A stretch of 64,000 nt of DNA from Emticicia aquatilis. Its GTDB lineage: Bacteria > Bacteroidota > Bacteroidia > Cytophagales > Spirosomataceae. Location of the stretch: positions 186,001 to 250,000 of the forward strand of contig NZ_BMKK01000004.1 in NCBI RefSeq assembly GCF_014644295.1, read 5' to 3'. The position numbers and the translations under genes are program-made. Positions within the stretch are counted from its first letter, which is position 1; each line of letters begins with the position of its first letter. The notes below the pieces were generated by a model that worked only from the letters and a program-made list of their open reading frames with translations, made no database searches and was not told the origin of the DNA. Below are positions 1 through 8,388 of this stretch, one piece after another.

Positions 1-4
1 GTTT

Positions 5-12
5 TATTTTTG
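5..12 (+). promoter_or_regulatory. putative -7 promoter element
   Basis: TATTTTTG fits the Bacteroidota -7 consensus TAnnTTTG and lies about 52 bases ahead of the start at 65. No -33 box can be judged because the window begins here. The motif is short and can occur by chance in AT-rich DNA. Confidence 0.4.
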
Positions 13-64
13 ATATACAGATAAACTGAGTAGATTCGTTTTCTATTAGAGAAAAAAATAAACA

Positions 65-1138
65 ATGGTATTGAAAAGAAAATTTTATACAGTTAGTGCC
101 TTGATTTGTGGCAGTTTGATTTGGGGAGAATTTTTGATTTCGTGTAAGTCAAAAAAAGTTATTGAAGAGCCAGTCCCCGTGGTTGAAACAGATTATCCGA
201 AAGCTTACGTCGTAAACGGTGGTAGCAATACTATTTCAATAGTAGATTTGAATGAATTAAGCGTTAAAAACATCATTCAATTGACCGAAATTGGCCGTTT
301 CCCGCACCACATTAATATGTCGGCTGATGGTAAAAAACTGGCAGTAGCAACACCCGAATATGACTTTACACTTGGGCATACGGCCTTACATAACGCAACC
401 GATAAAAAAGGTGGAATAGCGGTCATTGATACAAAAACTGGTGGTACATTACTAAAAATGGCATTACCAAATGTCAATTTCAATGCAGTTTTTAGTGCTG
501 ATGGTAGTGAAATTTGGTCGGCAAGTGCAACTCATTCGGGTGAAATGTTTATCTATGATGCAACTAACGGTGTTTTGAAAACTAAAGTAGCTCTTGGAGC
601 CGACCCAAGCGAAGTTGTGTTTTCGAAAGATGGAAAATATGCTTTTGTGGCATTGGGCGAAAGTAGTTTTGTTTATGTGTTAAACACTCAAACAAAAGCC
701 ATAATAAAGACAATAAAAGTAGATGCTTTTCCGACCAATGTGTGGGCAGGAGCTGATGACAAAATCTATGTTGAAAACAAAGTTGCTTTGACAATTAATA
801 TTATCGACCCAAAAACATTAAGTGTAGTAGAGTATTTGGATGTTAATTTTGCCCCAGGCCAAATGGCTTATAATCAAACACTTAATGAGTTATGGATTTG
901 CCAAGCAGCCCAAAATAAAGTAGCTTATTTTGAACGAAAAAATAATCTATGGAGTTTGAAAGGAACAATCATCACTGGCGATGATGCACACGCAATTACG
1001 TTTTCTAAGGATATGAAACGAGCATTTATTGTCAATCAAAGAGGAAATACGGTTTCGGTGATTGATGCCAGTACTCATACAAAAACAAAGGATATTTCGG
1101 TTGGTAGTCAGCCCAACGGAATTGTATTGAAAGAATAA
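65..1138 (+). CDS. YncE-like beta-propeller lipoprotein
   Basis: A 357-residue protein with a lipoprotein signal peptide: basic start, hydrophobic stretch and lipobox LISC with the lipidated Cys near residue 27. The rest consists of YVTN-type propeller blades, seen in repeats such as AYVVNGGSNTISIVDL near the start and AFIVNQRGNTVSVID near the end, so it should form a YncE-like propeller anchored in the envelope. No enzymatic function can be inferred from such propellers alone. The next gene, 44 bases downstream on the same strand, encodes a secreted metal-binding protein; a joint role in metal handling is possible but inferred only from adjacency. A Glu inside the hydrophobic part of the signal is slightly unusual. 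Confidence 0.82.
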   Translation: MVLKRKFYTVSALICGSLIWGEFLISCKSKKVIEEPVPVVETDYPKAYVVNGGSNTISIVDLNELSVKNIIQLTEIGRFPHHINMSADGKKLAVATPEYDFTLGHTALHNATDKKGGIAVIDTKTGGTLLKMALPNVNFNAVFSADGSEIWSASATHSGEMFIYDATNGVLKTKVALGADPSEVVFSKDGKYAFVALGESSFVYVLNTQTKAIIKTIKVDAFPTNVWAGADDKIYVENKVALTINIIDPKTLSVVEYLDVNFAPGQMAYNQTLNELWICQAAQNKVAYFERKNNLWSLKGTIITGDDAHAITFSKDMKRAFIVNQRGNTVSVIDASTHTKTKDISVGSQPNGIVLKE

Positions 1139-1182
1139 AATTTTATAAACTATAAATCGTGGCGACGAACCGCAATAAAACA

Positions 1183-1536
1183 ATGAAAAAAGCAATTTCA
1201 ATTTTAACTATTTTGCTGACTATCAGCATATTAACATTTGCAATTGAACCACCAAAAACTGCTGAAGTAAAAATCAAAACATCAGCTAAATGTGGTATGT
1301 GCAAAAAGCGTATCGAGAGAGATTTGGGCGTTTCAAAAGGAATTGTTAATTCTAACTTAAACTTAGACGACAAAGTTGTAACGATTACTTACAACACAAA
1401 AAAGACAAGTCCAGAAAAAATCAAAGAAGTGATTTCAAAAATTGGTTATGATGCAGATGAAGTTGTAGCCGACCAAAAATCGCACGATGCTTTGCCAAGT
1501 TGTTGTCAGAAAACAGCTGCTGCTCACAAAGATTAA
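1183..1536 (+). CDS. secreted heavy-metal-associated (HMA) domain protein
   Basis: A 117-residue protein with a signal peptide (MKKAISILTILLTISILTFA) and one HMA fold of the copper-chaperone type. The metal-binding CxxC is present as KCGMCKKR (Cys37 and Cys40), followed by the usual beta-alpha-beta pattern ending in EKIKEVISKIGYDADEV. A second Cys pair (SCC) near the C-terminus could add metal ligands. I chose ATG 1183 over the in-frame GTG at 1159 because the signal peptide begins there. It probably binds Cu or a similar soft metal in the periplasm; the specific metal is not visible. It may be co-transcribed with the propeller lipoprotein upstream and converges on the AraC gene. Confidence 0.8.
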   Translation: MKKAISILTILLTISILTFAIEPPKTAEVKIKTSAKCGMCKKRIERDLGVSKGIVNSNLNLDDKVVTITYNTKKTSPEKIKEVISKIGYDADEVVADQKSHDALPSCCQKTAAAHKD

Positions 1537-1570
1537 TCCTTTGTTCTTTTGGTATAAAACACAAAAGAAA

Positions 1571-2449
1571 CTATGAGTCTATTACAGCAGTACGATACGC
1601 CGAAGCGGAACGGGGCGGTTCAAAGAACTTGAATACCACTTCGGGGCGGCGTGCGTACTGTTCGAGCATAATTTTGGGTGTGGTATTAGCAAACTGCTTA
1701 AAATCTTTGGCTAAATGGTAATAATCAGTATATCCAAAATTCAAGGCAACTGTCAGCCAGTCAGTACCAGGATTTGTCTCTTTGTATAGAAAAGTTTGAT
1801 AAAAACGATTGATACGACTGTAAAATTTAGGACTTACCCCCATTCGTTCGGCAAAACGACGCTCAAATTGTCGAGGGCTTAGGCAAGCTTGGTCAGCGAG
1901 CCAATTTAACGAAAAATGGGTTGGATTCGTAAGCAACAATTCGCCAATTTTATCAATTTGATTGGCATCATTTTTTAAGGCTCTGACTTTTTTTAGAAAG
2001 AATTCATCTGCTATTCCCACAATCTCTACTTCATCTTTGGCATTAGCTATCAAGTCATTGACCATTCTCATCTCTGAACTAAATAGTGGTTCAGCATCAC
2101 AAAATTTTGTAGTAAGCTCTTGGTTCGGGATTCTCAACAAGCGGTGCATAGCCCCAGCTTTAAAATTTACCATTAGCATCAAGAAATCAGGCTGAAAAAT
2201 AGTCTCAAAATTAAGCCTACAAACCTGCTGCCCGAATATGGCTGTTGAAGCCACTCGTACCGATTCGCCCGTTGCTGGGTTTTGATTGTTTATATAACCC
2301 CTTGCAAAAAAATTGAGCGATTGCTCTATCCGTGTTGGATAAGGTTTAGTAGCAAATTCCTTTGGTATAGCCGTATCAAACCTAACAATAAGGTAGCTTT
2401 TGATATAGGCTTGCAAAGCTATATTCGGCAGTATTTCTTTGACCAGCAT
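1571..2449 (-). CDS. AraC-family transcriptional regulator
   Basis: A 292-residue protein. The C-terminal part (about residues 180-275) is a double helix-turn-helix of AraC type, with LADQACLSPRQFERRF as first recognition unit and the typical ALNFGYTDYYHLAKDFKQF second unit. The N-terminal 150 residues resemble the uncharacterised sensor half (DUF6597-like) common in Bacteroidota AraC proteins; the ligand is unknown. The gene begins 4 bases after the stop of the alpha/beta hydrolase gene on the same strand, so the two are almost certainly one operon, and the regulator may control the hydrolase. It has no promoter-like element of its own. Confidence 0.88.
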   Translation of the reverse strand: MLVKEILPNIALQAYIKSYLIVRFDTAIPKEFATKPYPTRIEQSLNFFARGYINNQNPATGESVRVASTAIFGQQVCRLNFETIFQPDFLMLMVNFKAGAMHRLLRIPNQELTTKFCDAEPLFSSEMRMVNDLIANAKDEVEIVGIADEFFLKKVRALKNDANQIDKIGELLLTNPTHFSLNWLADQACLSPRQFERRFAERMGVSPKFYSRINRFYQTFLYKETNPGTDWLTVALNFGYTDYYHLAKDFKQFANTTPKIMLEQYARRPEVVFKFFEPPRSASAYRTAVIDS

Positions 2450-2453
2450 ATTT

Positions 2454-3197
2454 TTATTTACATTTGCTCAAAGTTATGATAAAATTCTTGACTTGATTTC
2501 GCATAGGGTAATGGTCGCCGTTCATTTCTACTATTTTCCAGCCACGTTCTTTGGCTCTTTGTGCAAAAAAAGCAAAATTTGCTTTGGTAGCATCGCCATT
2601 TGGCAACATCAAAATATAAAAACTTTGAATACTTTTAACCGCTGGATTTTTAATTGATAGCGTTTCAGTCTGCGTTTTTAATGGATGTGGCACATCAGTT
2701 GGTGGCGTAGGTTTAGTTGGGCCAAAAAAGTACTCAATCATGCCATCTTTGACATGAGGCATAATCATAGCCCTTGCTTCATTCTCGCCTCTTGCCGTAA
2801 ACAAACTTTCGCCATCATTAGGTACAAAAGCATCTAAATAAATCAACTTTGCAATGCGTTCGGGTATTCGTTCTGCCACGCCCGAAATAACCATACCTCC
2901 GTAGCTATGCCCTACGAGTGTAATATTATGTAAATCTTCAAACAAAATCATGTTGACAATATCCTGAATATGGGTACTAAGATTAATCTCGTAGTTTGCC
3001 AAATGAACTCGTTCTCCCAAGCCCGTCATCGTAGGGCGATACACTTGATGCCCTTGGGCGGAAAGCAGAGAATCTACTATTTTATACTCCCAACCACCAC
3101 CCCAAGCTCCATGAACAAAGACATAGGTTTGTTTTTGGGCGTTTGCCCTAACATTTATGAAGAGTAACAAAACAAAAAATAAAAAGTGCTTTATCAT
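2454..3197 (-). CDS. secreted alpha/beta-hydrolase (EstC/hydroxynitrile-lyase-like)
   Basis: A 247-residue protein with an N-terminal signal peptide ending near ANA-Q. The alpha/beta-hydrolase core shows the oxyanion loop HGAWGGGW, the nucleophile elbow GHSYGG (Ser98) and the catalytic His in MNGDHYPMRN near residue 229. This pattern fits the small-ester esterase/hydroxynitrile lyase branch; the substrate is not evident. A -7 element at 3222-3229 on the same strand is the likely promoter for this gene and the AraC gene that follows after 4 bases. Confidence 0.82.
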   Translation of the reverse strand: MIKHFLFFVLLLFINVRANAQKQTYVFVHGAWGGGWEYKIVDSLLSAQGHQVYRPTMTGLGERVHLANYEINLSTHIQDIVNMILFEDLHNITLVGHSYGGMVISGVAERIPERIAKLIYLDAFVPNDGESLFTARGENEARAMIMPHVKDGMIEYFFGPTKPTPPTDVPHPLKTQTETLSIKNPAVKSIQSFYILMLPNGDATKANFAFFAQRAKERGWKIVEMNGDHYPMRNQVKNFIITLSKCK

Positions 3198-3221
3198 TGC
3201 TGAAATATTTAAAGTTCAAGG

Positions 3222-3229
3222 CAAATATA
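3222..3229 (-). promoter_or_regulatory. putative -7 promoter element of hydrolase/araC operon
   Basis: On the minus strand this reads TATATTTG, matching TAnnTTTG, 25 bases ahead of the ATG at 3197. Confidence 0.45.
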
Positions 3230-3456
3230 TTAAGCACCTGAAGGTCATTACAAGTAAAAATACGACATTGCAATTAATAGCCATAGCCTTGTTTCTTTTT
3301 ATAAGACCGAAGAGATGTCGATAAAAGTAAAATAACAAAAGTGTAAATTGACTATTTTTATTTGTCCTATTTCATTTGAGTAAAGATACTTCCATAGAAG
3401 CAGTTCAAAAGTCACTTTTGCAAAAATTGTTTAGTAAAATATTCTCAAAACAAAAA

Positions 3457-3485
3457 AGCCTCTTATTCTGAATGAATAAGAGGCT
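3457..3485 (-). terminator. rho-independent terminator of sucC
   Basis: A 12-bp perfect stem (AGCCTCTTATTC paired with GAATAAGAGGCT) with a 5-base loop. On the minus strand it is followed by a run of T, 20 bases after the sucC stop. Confidence 0.85.
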
Positions 3486-3505
3486 CTTGTATAAAAAGCG
3501 AAAAA

Positions 3506-4723
3506 TTAATTTTCGTTCAGTACTTTCTCAACTAATTCGGCTGCTTCTTTCAAAACAATTGCAGAATAAACTTTCAAACCAGATTCGTTGATGATTGCAG
3601 CACCTTCAGCAGCGTTAGTTCCTTGTAAACGAACGATAATTGGCACTGGGATTTCACCGATAGCTTTGTAAGCCTCAACAACACCAGTCGCAACACGGTC
3701 GCAACGAACGATACCACCAAAGATATTAATCAAAATAGCTTTAACGTTCGGGTCTTTCAAGATAATTCTGAAACCAGCTTCCACAGTTTTAGCATTTGCA
3801 CCACCGCCTACATCAAGGAAGTTAGCAGGCTCACCACCCGAAAGCTTGATGATATCCATTGTAGCCATAGCCAAACCTGCACCATTTACCATACAACCTA
3901 CGTTACCGTCGAGTTTTACGTAGTTTAGGTCATTGTCAGACGCTTCAACTTCCAATGGGTCTTCTTCTGCTTTATCACGCATCGCAGCTAAATCAGGGTG
4001 GCGATAAAGAGCATTATCATCAATATTTACTTTAGCATCAACTGCTAAAATTTTATTATCAGATGTTTTCAAAACTGGGTTGATTTCAAACATCGAAGAG
4101 TCTGATTCAACATAAGCTTGATACAATGAAGTAACAAACTTCACCATTTCTTTATTGGCAGTTCCAGTTAAGCCCAATTTATCGGCAATTTTACGAGCTT
4201 GGAAAGCCTGTAAACCAACACGTGGGTCAATCCACTCTTTAAAGATTTTCTCTGGTGTATGTTCAGCTACTTCTTCGATATCCATACCCCCTTCAGTCGA
4301 AGCCATGATTACATTGCAACCTTTTGCTCTGTCAAGCAAGATACCCATGTAATATTCTTTCGGCTCGCTTTCACCTGGATAGTAAGCATCTTCTGCAACC
4401 AAAACTTTGTTTACAACTTTTCCTTCAGCACCAGTTTGGATAGTTACTAATACATTTCCAAGCAAGTTTGTTGAGATACGTTGTACATCATCAGCAGATT
4501 TTGCTAATTGTACACCTCTTTGCTCAGAGCCTACGATACTACCTTTTCCACGTCCACCAGCGTGAATTTGTGATTTCACAACGGCAAACTTAGAGTTAGT
4601 CATTTCGGCAATTTGCTGATAGGCAGCTACTGCTTGCTCAGGTGTTTCGGCTACGATTCCTCGCTGGATACGTACGCCATATCGGCTTAGTATTTCTTTA
4701 CCTTGATACTCGTGAACGTTCAT
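3506..4723 (-). CDS. sucC: succinyl-CoA synthetase (ADP-forming) beta subunit
   Basis: A 405-residue protein that spans the full length of the family. The start MNVHEYQGKEILSRYGV is the classic SucC N-terminus, so I place the start at 4723 rather than at the in-frame codon 17 triplets further upstream. The ATP-grasp domain occupies the N-terminal 240 residues and the CoA-ligase domain the rest, with the hallmark INIFGGIVRCD. With the alpha subunit SucD it makes succinate, ATP and CoA from succinyl-CoA in the TCA cycle. No sucD is adjacent. It stands alone, with a strong terminator directly downstream. Confidence 0.96.
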   Translation of the reverse strand: MNVHEYQGKEILSRYGVRIQRGIVAETPEQAVAAYQQIAEMTNSKFAVVKSQIHAGGRGKGSIVGSEQRGVQLAKSADDVQRISTNLLGNVLVTIQTGAEGKVVNKVLVAEDAYYPGESEPKEYYMGILLDRAKGCNVIMASTEGGMDIEEVAEHTPEKIFKEWIDPRVGLQAFQARKIADKLGLTGTANKEMVKFVTSLYQAYVESDSSMFEINPVLKTSDNKILAVDAKVNIDDNALYRHPDLAAMRDKAEEDPLEVEASDNDLNYVKLDGNVGCMVNGAGLAMATMDIIKLSGGEPANFLDVGGGANAKTVEAGFRIILKDPNVKAILINIFGGIVRCDRVATGVVEAYKAIGEIPVPIIVRLQGTNAAEGAAIINESGLKVYSAIVLKEAAELVEKVLNEN

Positions 4724-4910
4724 GTAAAGTAGGATTTTTTTTAGTTTTAAATTTTTTGCTAAATTAGTCAACAAAAGTGAAATAACAATTACGAAATTTC
4801 AGTTAATTGCTAAATTGCTATAAAATTATAATTTAGGCTTATTTTTAGGCAAATATTGTTTATTTTTAGTCATTAATTTACCATTAAAAATTTATAACAA
4901 ATTTAATAAC

Positions 4911-4934
4911 AGCGATTCTGGAGAATCGCTCCAC
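4911..4934 (-). repeat. REP-like palindrome ahead of lolD-type gene
   Basis: AGCGATTC, loop TGGA, GAATCGCT, followed at once by CCAC. Read on the minus strand it is GTGG followed by an 8-bp palindrome. It ends 6 bases before the start at 4941. It belongs to a family with members at 9187, 9239, 11111, 41965 and 56764. Confidence 0.65.
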
Positions 4935-4940
4935 AGAAAA

Positions 4941-5600
4941 ATGCTTACAGCAAAAAATATAAAGAAAAACTACGGAAATCTACAAGTTTTGAAGGGAATT
5001 GACTTAGAAATAAATCAAGGAGAAGTGATTTCGATTGTTGGAGCTTCTGGAGCAGGAAAAACCACACTTCTACAAATTTTAGGGACACTCGATAAAGCTG
5101 ATTCTGGCGAGGTATTGCTCAATGGAGTTGATTATAGTTTACTGAAAGATAAAGAACTGGCTAAGTTTAGAAACGAAAAAATTAGCTTTATTTTCCAGTT
5201 TCATAACCTTATGCCCGAATTTACGGCCATTGAAAATGTGTGTTTACCAGCTTGGATTGGCGGAAAAGATACTACTGAAACCACTAAAAGAGCCGAAGAA
5301 TTGCTCCAATTACTGGGTTTAAAAGAAAGAGCCAAACATTTTCCATCAGAACTTTCGGGTGGTGAACAACAACGTGTAGCGGTGGCAAGAGCATTAATCA
5401 ACTCGCCAGCAGTAGTTTTTGCCGATGAACCAAGCGGAAATCTCGACTCAAAAAATGCCGAAGAATTACATCAATTGTTTTTTGAGTTGAGGAAACAATT
5501 CAATCAGACATTTGTTATAATTACTCATAACGAACATTTGGCAAATATGGCCGACCGAAAATTGGTTATGCAAGATGGCGTAATAATTAGTGATGTGTAA
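4941..5600 (+). CDS. ABC transporter ATP-binding protein, LolD/MacB type
   Basis: A 219-residue stand-alone ATPase subunit. Walker A is GASGAGKT (residues 34-41), the signature LSGGEQQ is at 138-144, Walker B VVFADEP at 158-164, and the switch His at 196. The length and the pattern around the signature ([25 protein letters not shown]) fit the lipoprotein-releasing LolD / MacB group, which powers an inner-membrane FtsX-like permease. No permease gene is adjacent, so the partner is elsewhere. A REP-like palindrome lies directly ahead of the start codon and could fold beside the initiation site. The exact system served cannot be told from sequence. Confidence 0.88.
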   Translation: MLTAKNIKKNYGNLQVLKGIDLEINQGEVISIVGASGAGKTTLLQILGTLDKADSGEVLLNGVDYSLLKDKELAKFRNEKISFIFQFHNLMPEFTAIENVCLPAWIGGKDTTETTKRAEELLQLLGLKERAKHFPSELSGGEQQRVAVARALINSPAVVFADEPSGNLDSKNAEELHQLFFELRKQFNQTFVIITHNEHLANMADRKLVMQDGVIISDV

Positions 5601-5672
5601 CTGGTTAATGAAAATTGGTATAGATTTCTAATTTCCGAAAACAAATAACCATATAAACTCCATTATTAGCAC

Positions 5673-6599
5673 ATGAAACTAAACATACTTTTTTGTTTTG
5701 GAATAGTAGCGAGCTTTACAGTGTACTCACAAAGCGTAACTATTTCACCTAATACGACATCAGCTATAATTGATGCAAATGCAACATCAAAGGGTATGCT
5801 TATCCCAAGAGTTACAGCACCTAATACATCAATTACTTCTCCTTCCGCAGGAATGGTTGTATATGACCAATCAAACTCAAATTTAGCTTATTATAATGGA
5901 GCAAATTGGAGCAACCTTACTGGTACAACAGGCAATCAAGGATTATATAGTCGTTTCCCAAATTCAAAAAGTTTTGTAACTTATTATAAATCAACAAGTG
6001 TTTCTGCTCCCACTACTGAAGATTTTGATTTTGTAGTACCAGCTGGTGTCAGTAAAGTTTGGGTTGAGGCTTGGGGTGGCGGCGGTGCAGGAAGTTCAGC
6101 TGTCTTGAATCCTTATGGAGGAGAGGGAGGCGATTTCGCAAGTTTTTTGATAGATGTAACTGCTGGTACTACAATGTGGATAAAGGTTTCAAAAGGAGGA
6201 TATACCTCAACCAGTTATAGTAATACCTTTATATATCCGAATAAATCTAATTTAGGAAATTATGTTCCTGTTGGAAAAAGTAGCTACGGTTTATTCAAAG
6301 CTTTTGGTAGCATCACCCCAGAACTAATTACATTTCAAGGTGGAGAACCATTAATGTATTCAAGTGCCTCGTTTCAAGTATATAATGGGGTGAATGTCAT
6401 TGTTTTTTCTGAAGCTGTAGGTGGAGGTACTTACCCAAGTTACACAAGAACCAAATCAAACACATTTGTATTTAACTCATCAAGCAACGCCTATATTACC
6501 ACATTTGGTAGTAATTATTATGGATATATTCCAGGCGGTGGGGCTCCTGCTGCATCTGAATCTTATGGAGGACCAGGATTAGTAATTATTCATTGGTGA
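5673..6599 (+). CDS. secreted Gly-rich protein with tail-fibre-like N-terminal module
   Basis: A 308-residue protein with signal peptide (cleavage near VYS-Q). The N-terminal part carries the Bacteroidota surface-protein module seen as SKGMLIPRVTAPNTSITSPSAG followed by GMVVYDQSNSNLAYYNGANW, which resembles phage tail-collar or fibre repeats. The middle and C-terminal parts are Gly/Ser/Tyr-rich (AWGGGGAGSS, YGGEGGDF, PGGGAPAASESYGGPG), as in glycine-rich adhesive or structural surface proteins. No catalytic motif is visible and no sorting domain of T9SS type is obvious. Function unknown; probably cell-surface exposed. It stands between lolD-type and yhhQ genes without operon partners. Confidence 0.72.
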   Translation: MKLNILFCFGIVASFTVYSQSVTISPNTTSAIIDANATSKGMLIPRVTAPNTSITSPSAGMVVYDQSNSNLAYYNGANWSNLTGTTGNQGLYSRFPNSKSFVTYYKSTSVSAPTTEDFDFVVPAGVSKVWVEAWGGGGAGSSAVLNPYGGEGGDFASFLIDVTAGTTMWIKVSKGGYTSTSYSNTFIYPNKSNLGNYVPVGKSSYGLFKAFGSITPELITFQGGEPLMYSSASFQVYNGVNVIVFSEAVGGGTYPSYTRTKSNTFVFNSSSNAYITTFGSNYYGYIPGGGAPAASESYGGPGLVIIHW

Positions 6600-6810
6600 T
6601 TTTTTAATGAAACTATTTGAATTTATATAAAATATAAGAATAGCATTAACAATTTATAAAATAGGCTTAACACTATGCAATCCTCATCAATTTTTCAATT
6701 GATAGTAAATCTTTATAGATAACTTTTGAACTATTTTTTACTCATATTTATCAATAGAACTCGTTCCCTTTATTAAGAATAACAAACAGTTTCTAAAATT
6801 GTAATTCATA

Positions 6811-7593
6811 ATGTCTGACTCAATAAAAACTAAAAAACAAACCCTCTATCTTGTTTTGTGCGGAATTTTCTTGACCAATGCAGTAGTAGCAGAAGTGATT
6901 GGTGCTAAGATTTTTTCGGTTGAGGCTACACTCGGCATTGCACCTCTGCAAATTCCGTTGTTTGGTCAAAAATTTAACTTTAATATGTCGGCGGGGGTTC
7001 TAAACTGGCCTTTCGTTTTTATTACTTCTGATATCATTAATGAATATTTCGGAAGAAGTGGCGTAAAGAAAATTTCTTACCTAACAGCAATTCTGATTGC
7101 CTACGCTTTTATTATTATTTATGTTTCTACGATAGTTTCACCCGCTGATTTTTGGGTGAATCATAATAATAAAGATAAAGCAGGAAATTTCTTGAATATT
7201 GATGATGCGTATGGAATTATCTTCCGTCAAGGACTTGGAATTATATTAGGTTCGATTACAGCCTTTTTGGTTGGACAAATATTAGATGCAACGGTTTTTC
7301 ATTGGCTTAGAAAATACACCAATAATAAAATGATTTGGTTACGAGCTACTGGTTCAACCTTAGTTTCTCAATTGATTGATAGTTTTGTGGTAGTTTTTAT
7401 AGCCTTTTATGTCTTCGGAAACTGGACAATTACAGAAGTGGTAACGACTGGAACCAATAACTATATTTACAAATTTGTAGTTGCTATTTTGCTCACTCCA
7501 TTGATTTATTTAGCACATAGCATTATTGATAAATATTTGGGCAAAGAACACGCTCATCAGATTATTGATGAAGCTACATTTACACCAATGTGA
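6811..7593 (+). CDS. yhhQ: queuosine precursor transporter (YhhQ/VUT family)
   Basis: A 260-residue integral membrane protein with about seven hydrophobic segments. The family pattern is clear: NAVVAEVIGAKIF in the first helix, VFITSDIINEYFGR, and the later SQLIDSFVVVFIAFY segment. YhhQ proteins import the queuosine precursors preQ0/preQ1 for tRNA wobble-base modification. I looked for a preQ1 riboswitch in the 211 bases upstream and did not see one. The gene ends at a bidirectional terminator shared with the convergent small gene. Confidence 0.88.
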   Translation: MSDSIKTKKQTLYLVLCGIFLTNAVVAEVIGAKIFSVEATLGIAPLQIPLFGQKFNFNMSAGVLNWPFVFITSDIINEYFGRSGVKKISYLTAILIAYAFIIIYVSTIVSPADFWVNHNNKDKAGNFLNIDDAYGIIFRQGLGIILGSITAFLVGQILDATVFHWLRKYTNNKMIWLRATGSTLVSQLIDSFVVVFIAFYVFGNWTITEVVTTGTNNYIYKFVVAILLTPLIYLAHSIIDKYLGKEHAHQIIDEATFTPM

Positions 7594-7607
7594 GTTTCGT
7601 AGAAATT

Positions 7608-7641
7608 AAAAAAAGTGCCATCTTTCGACGGCACTTTTTTT
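7608..7641. terminator. bidirectional terminator between yhhQ and FeoB-associated gene
   Basis: A-run plus GTGCC, a 10-base loop, then GGCAC plus T-run. It gives a U-tailed hairpin on both strands. It lies just after the yhhQ stop and overlaps the stop of the opposite gene. Confidence 0.88.
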
Positions 7642-7798
7642 ATGAGTTTTCAGTAGGAATCTCAATCTTGCTGACTTGGCAGCTGCCTGCACAACCAGCA
7701 CAACTCGATGCTTTTCCTGCAAATTGTTTACGTACAATATTTACTAAATAAACTACTGCACCAACAAAAACGAGTCCGATTATTATGTTTTCTATCAT
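7640..7798 (-). CDS. FeoB-associated Cys-rich membrane protein
   Basis: A 52-residue protein with a single N-terminal membrane helix (IIIGLVFVGAVVYLVNIV) and a cytosolic Cys cluster SSCAGCAGSC, the hallmark of the small proteins often encoded beside ferrous-iron permease FeoB. I place the start at 7798, where the ATG overlaps the stop of the DinB-family gene as ATGA, which implies translational coupling. No feoB is in the window, so here the gene is linked to the DinB-like enzyme instead. Role is presumably metal binding at the membrane; unproven. Confidence 0.75.
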   Translation of the reverse strand: MIENIIIGLVFVGAVVYLVNIVRKQFAGKASSCAGCAGSCQVSKIEIPTENS

Positions 7799-8328
7799 TT
7801 TAATGCTTGAACAATGTGTTGATAATGATGCTCCGAGTGCCACGCATACAAGGCGATAACTTCCTGCATATCAAACGATTTTTGATAGCCACCGTGGTAA
7901 TATGTTTTCTTCAAGCCTTTTTTATCAAGACTTTTAAAAAGTACCACCATACGTTTGTGCAAACCTTCGATAATTTGTAATGAAGGCTTAATCGGCAAAG
8001 CATGGTCAGGTAATAAAGCCCAAGCGGCTTCGTCATAACCTTTTATCGGTGGATTTTCTTCGGTTAAGGCAAAACGCACACGAGTGAACATATTAATGTG
8101 ACTATCAGCAATATGATGCACTACCTGACGCACCGTCCAACCATTTGGGCGATATGGTGTATCTAATTGAGCATCTGAGAGTTTTATGGTTAAGGCCTTT
8201 AATCTCTGAGGTAATTTCTCTAAAACTTTTATATGTGTACGAGTATCGGATTTAGAATATTTCTTTCCATATTCAAAATCTCCGATTGGATATTTTAGCG
8301 ATTCGACGCTCGACTTTTCTAAATCCAT
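7795..8328 (-). CDS. DinB/YfiT-like metal-dependent hydrolase or transferase
   Basis: A 177-residue four-helix DinB-fold protein. The three-His metal site is visible: WTVRQVVHHIADSH (His72 and His77 region) and AWHSEHHYQH (His164 to His168). This arrangement matches YfiT/BstA-type proteins, some of which act as thiol-S-transferases with bacillithiol; the reaction in this organism is unknown. Its stop codon overlaps the ATG of the FeoB-associated gene. A -7 motif lies at 8349-8356. Confidence 0.82.
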   Translation of the reverse strand: MDLEKSSVESLKYPIGDFEYGKKYSKSDTRTHIKVLEKLPQRLKALTIKLSDAQLDTPYRPNGWTVRQVVHHIADSHINMFTRVRFALTEENPPIKGYDEAAWALLPDHALPIKPSLQIIEGLHKRMVVLFKSLDKKGLKKTYYHGGYQKSFDMQEVIALYAWHSEHHYQHIVQALK

Positions 8329-8348
8329 AAACTTGAAATATTTTTATT

Positions 8349-8356
8349 CAAAATTA
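8349..8356 (-). promoter_or_regulatory. putative -7 promoter element of DinB-like operon
   Basis: Reads TAATTTTG on the minus strand (TAnnTTTG), 20 bases ahead of the ATG at 8328. Confidence 0.45.
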
Positions 8357-8388
8357 TCAATTTCTCATTCTCTGTTACTATTTAACTT

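Larger units (their letters stand above)
3198..3505. other. 308-base intergenic region
   Basis: The region holds the presumed promoter of the hydrolase operon at its left end and the sucC terminator at its right end. Between about 3240 and 3450 I see no credible reading frame, RNA gene or repeat. Confidence 0.6.

Noticed and set aside
6600-6810. preQ1 riboswitch ahead of yhhQ
   Set aside because: I looked for the short H-type pseudoknot of preQ1-I with its A-rich tail and the conserved C-rich loop and did not find either.
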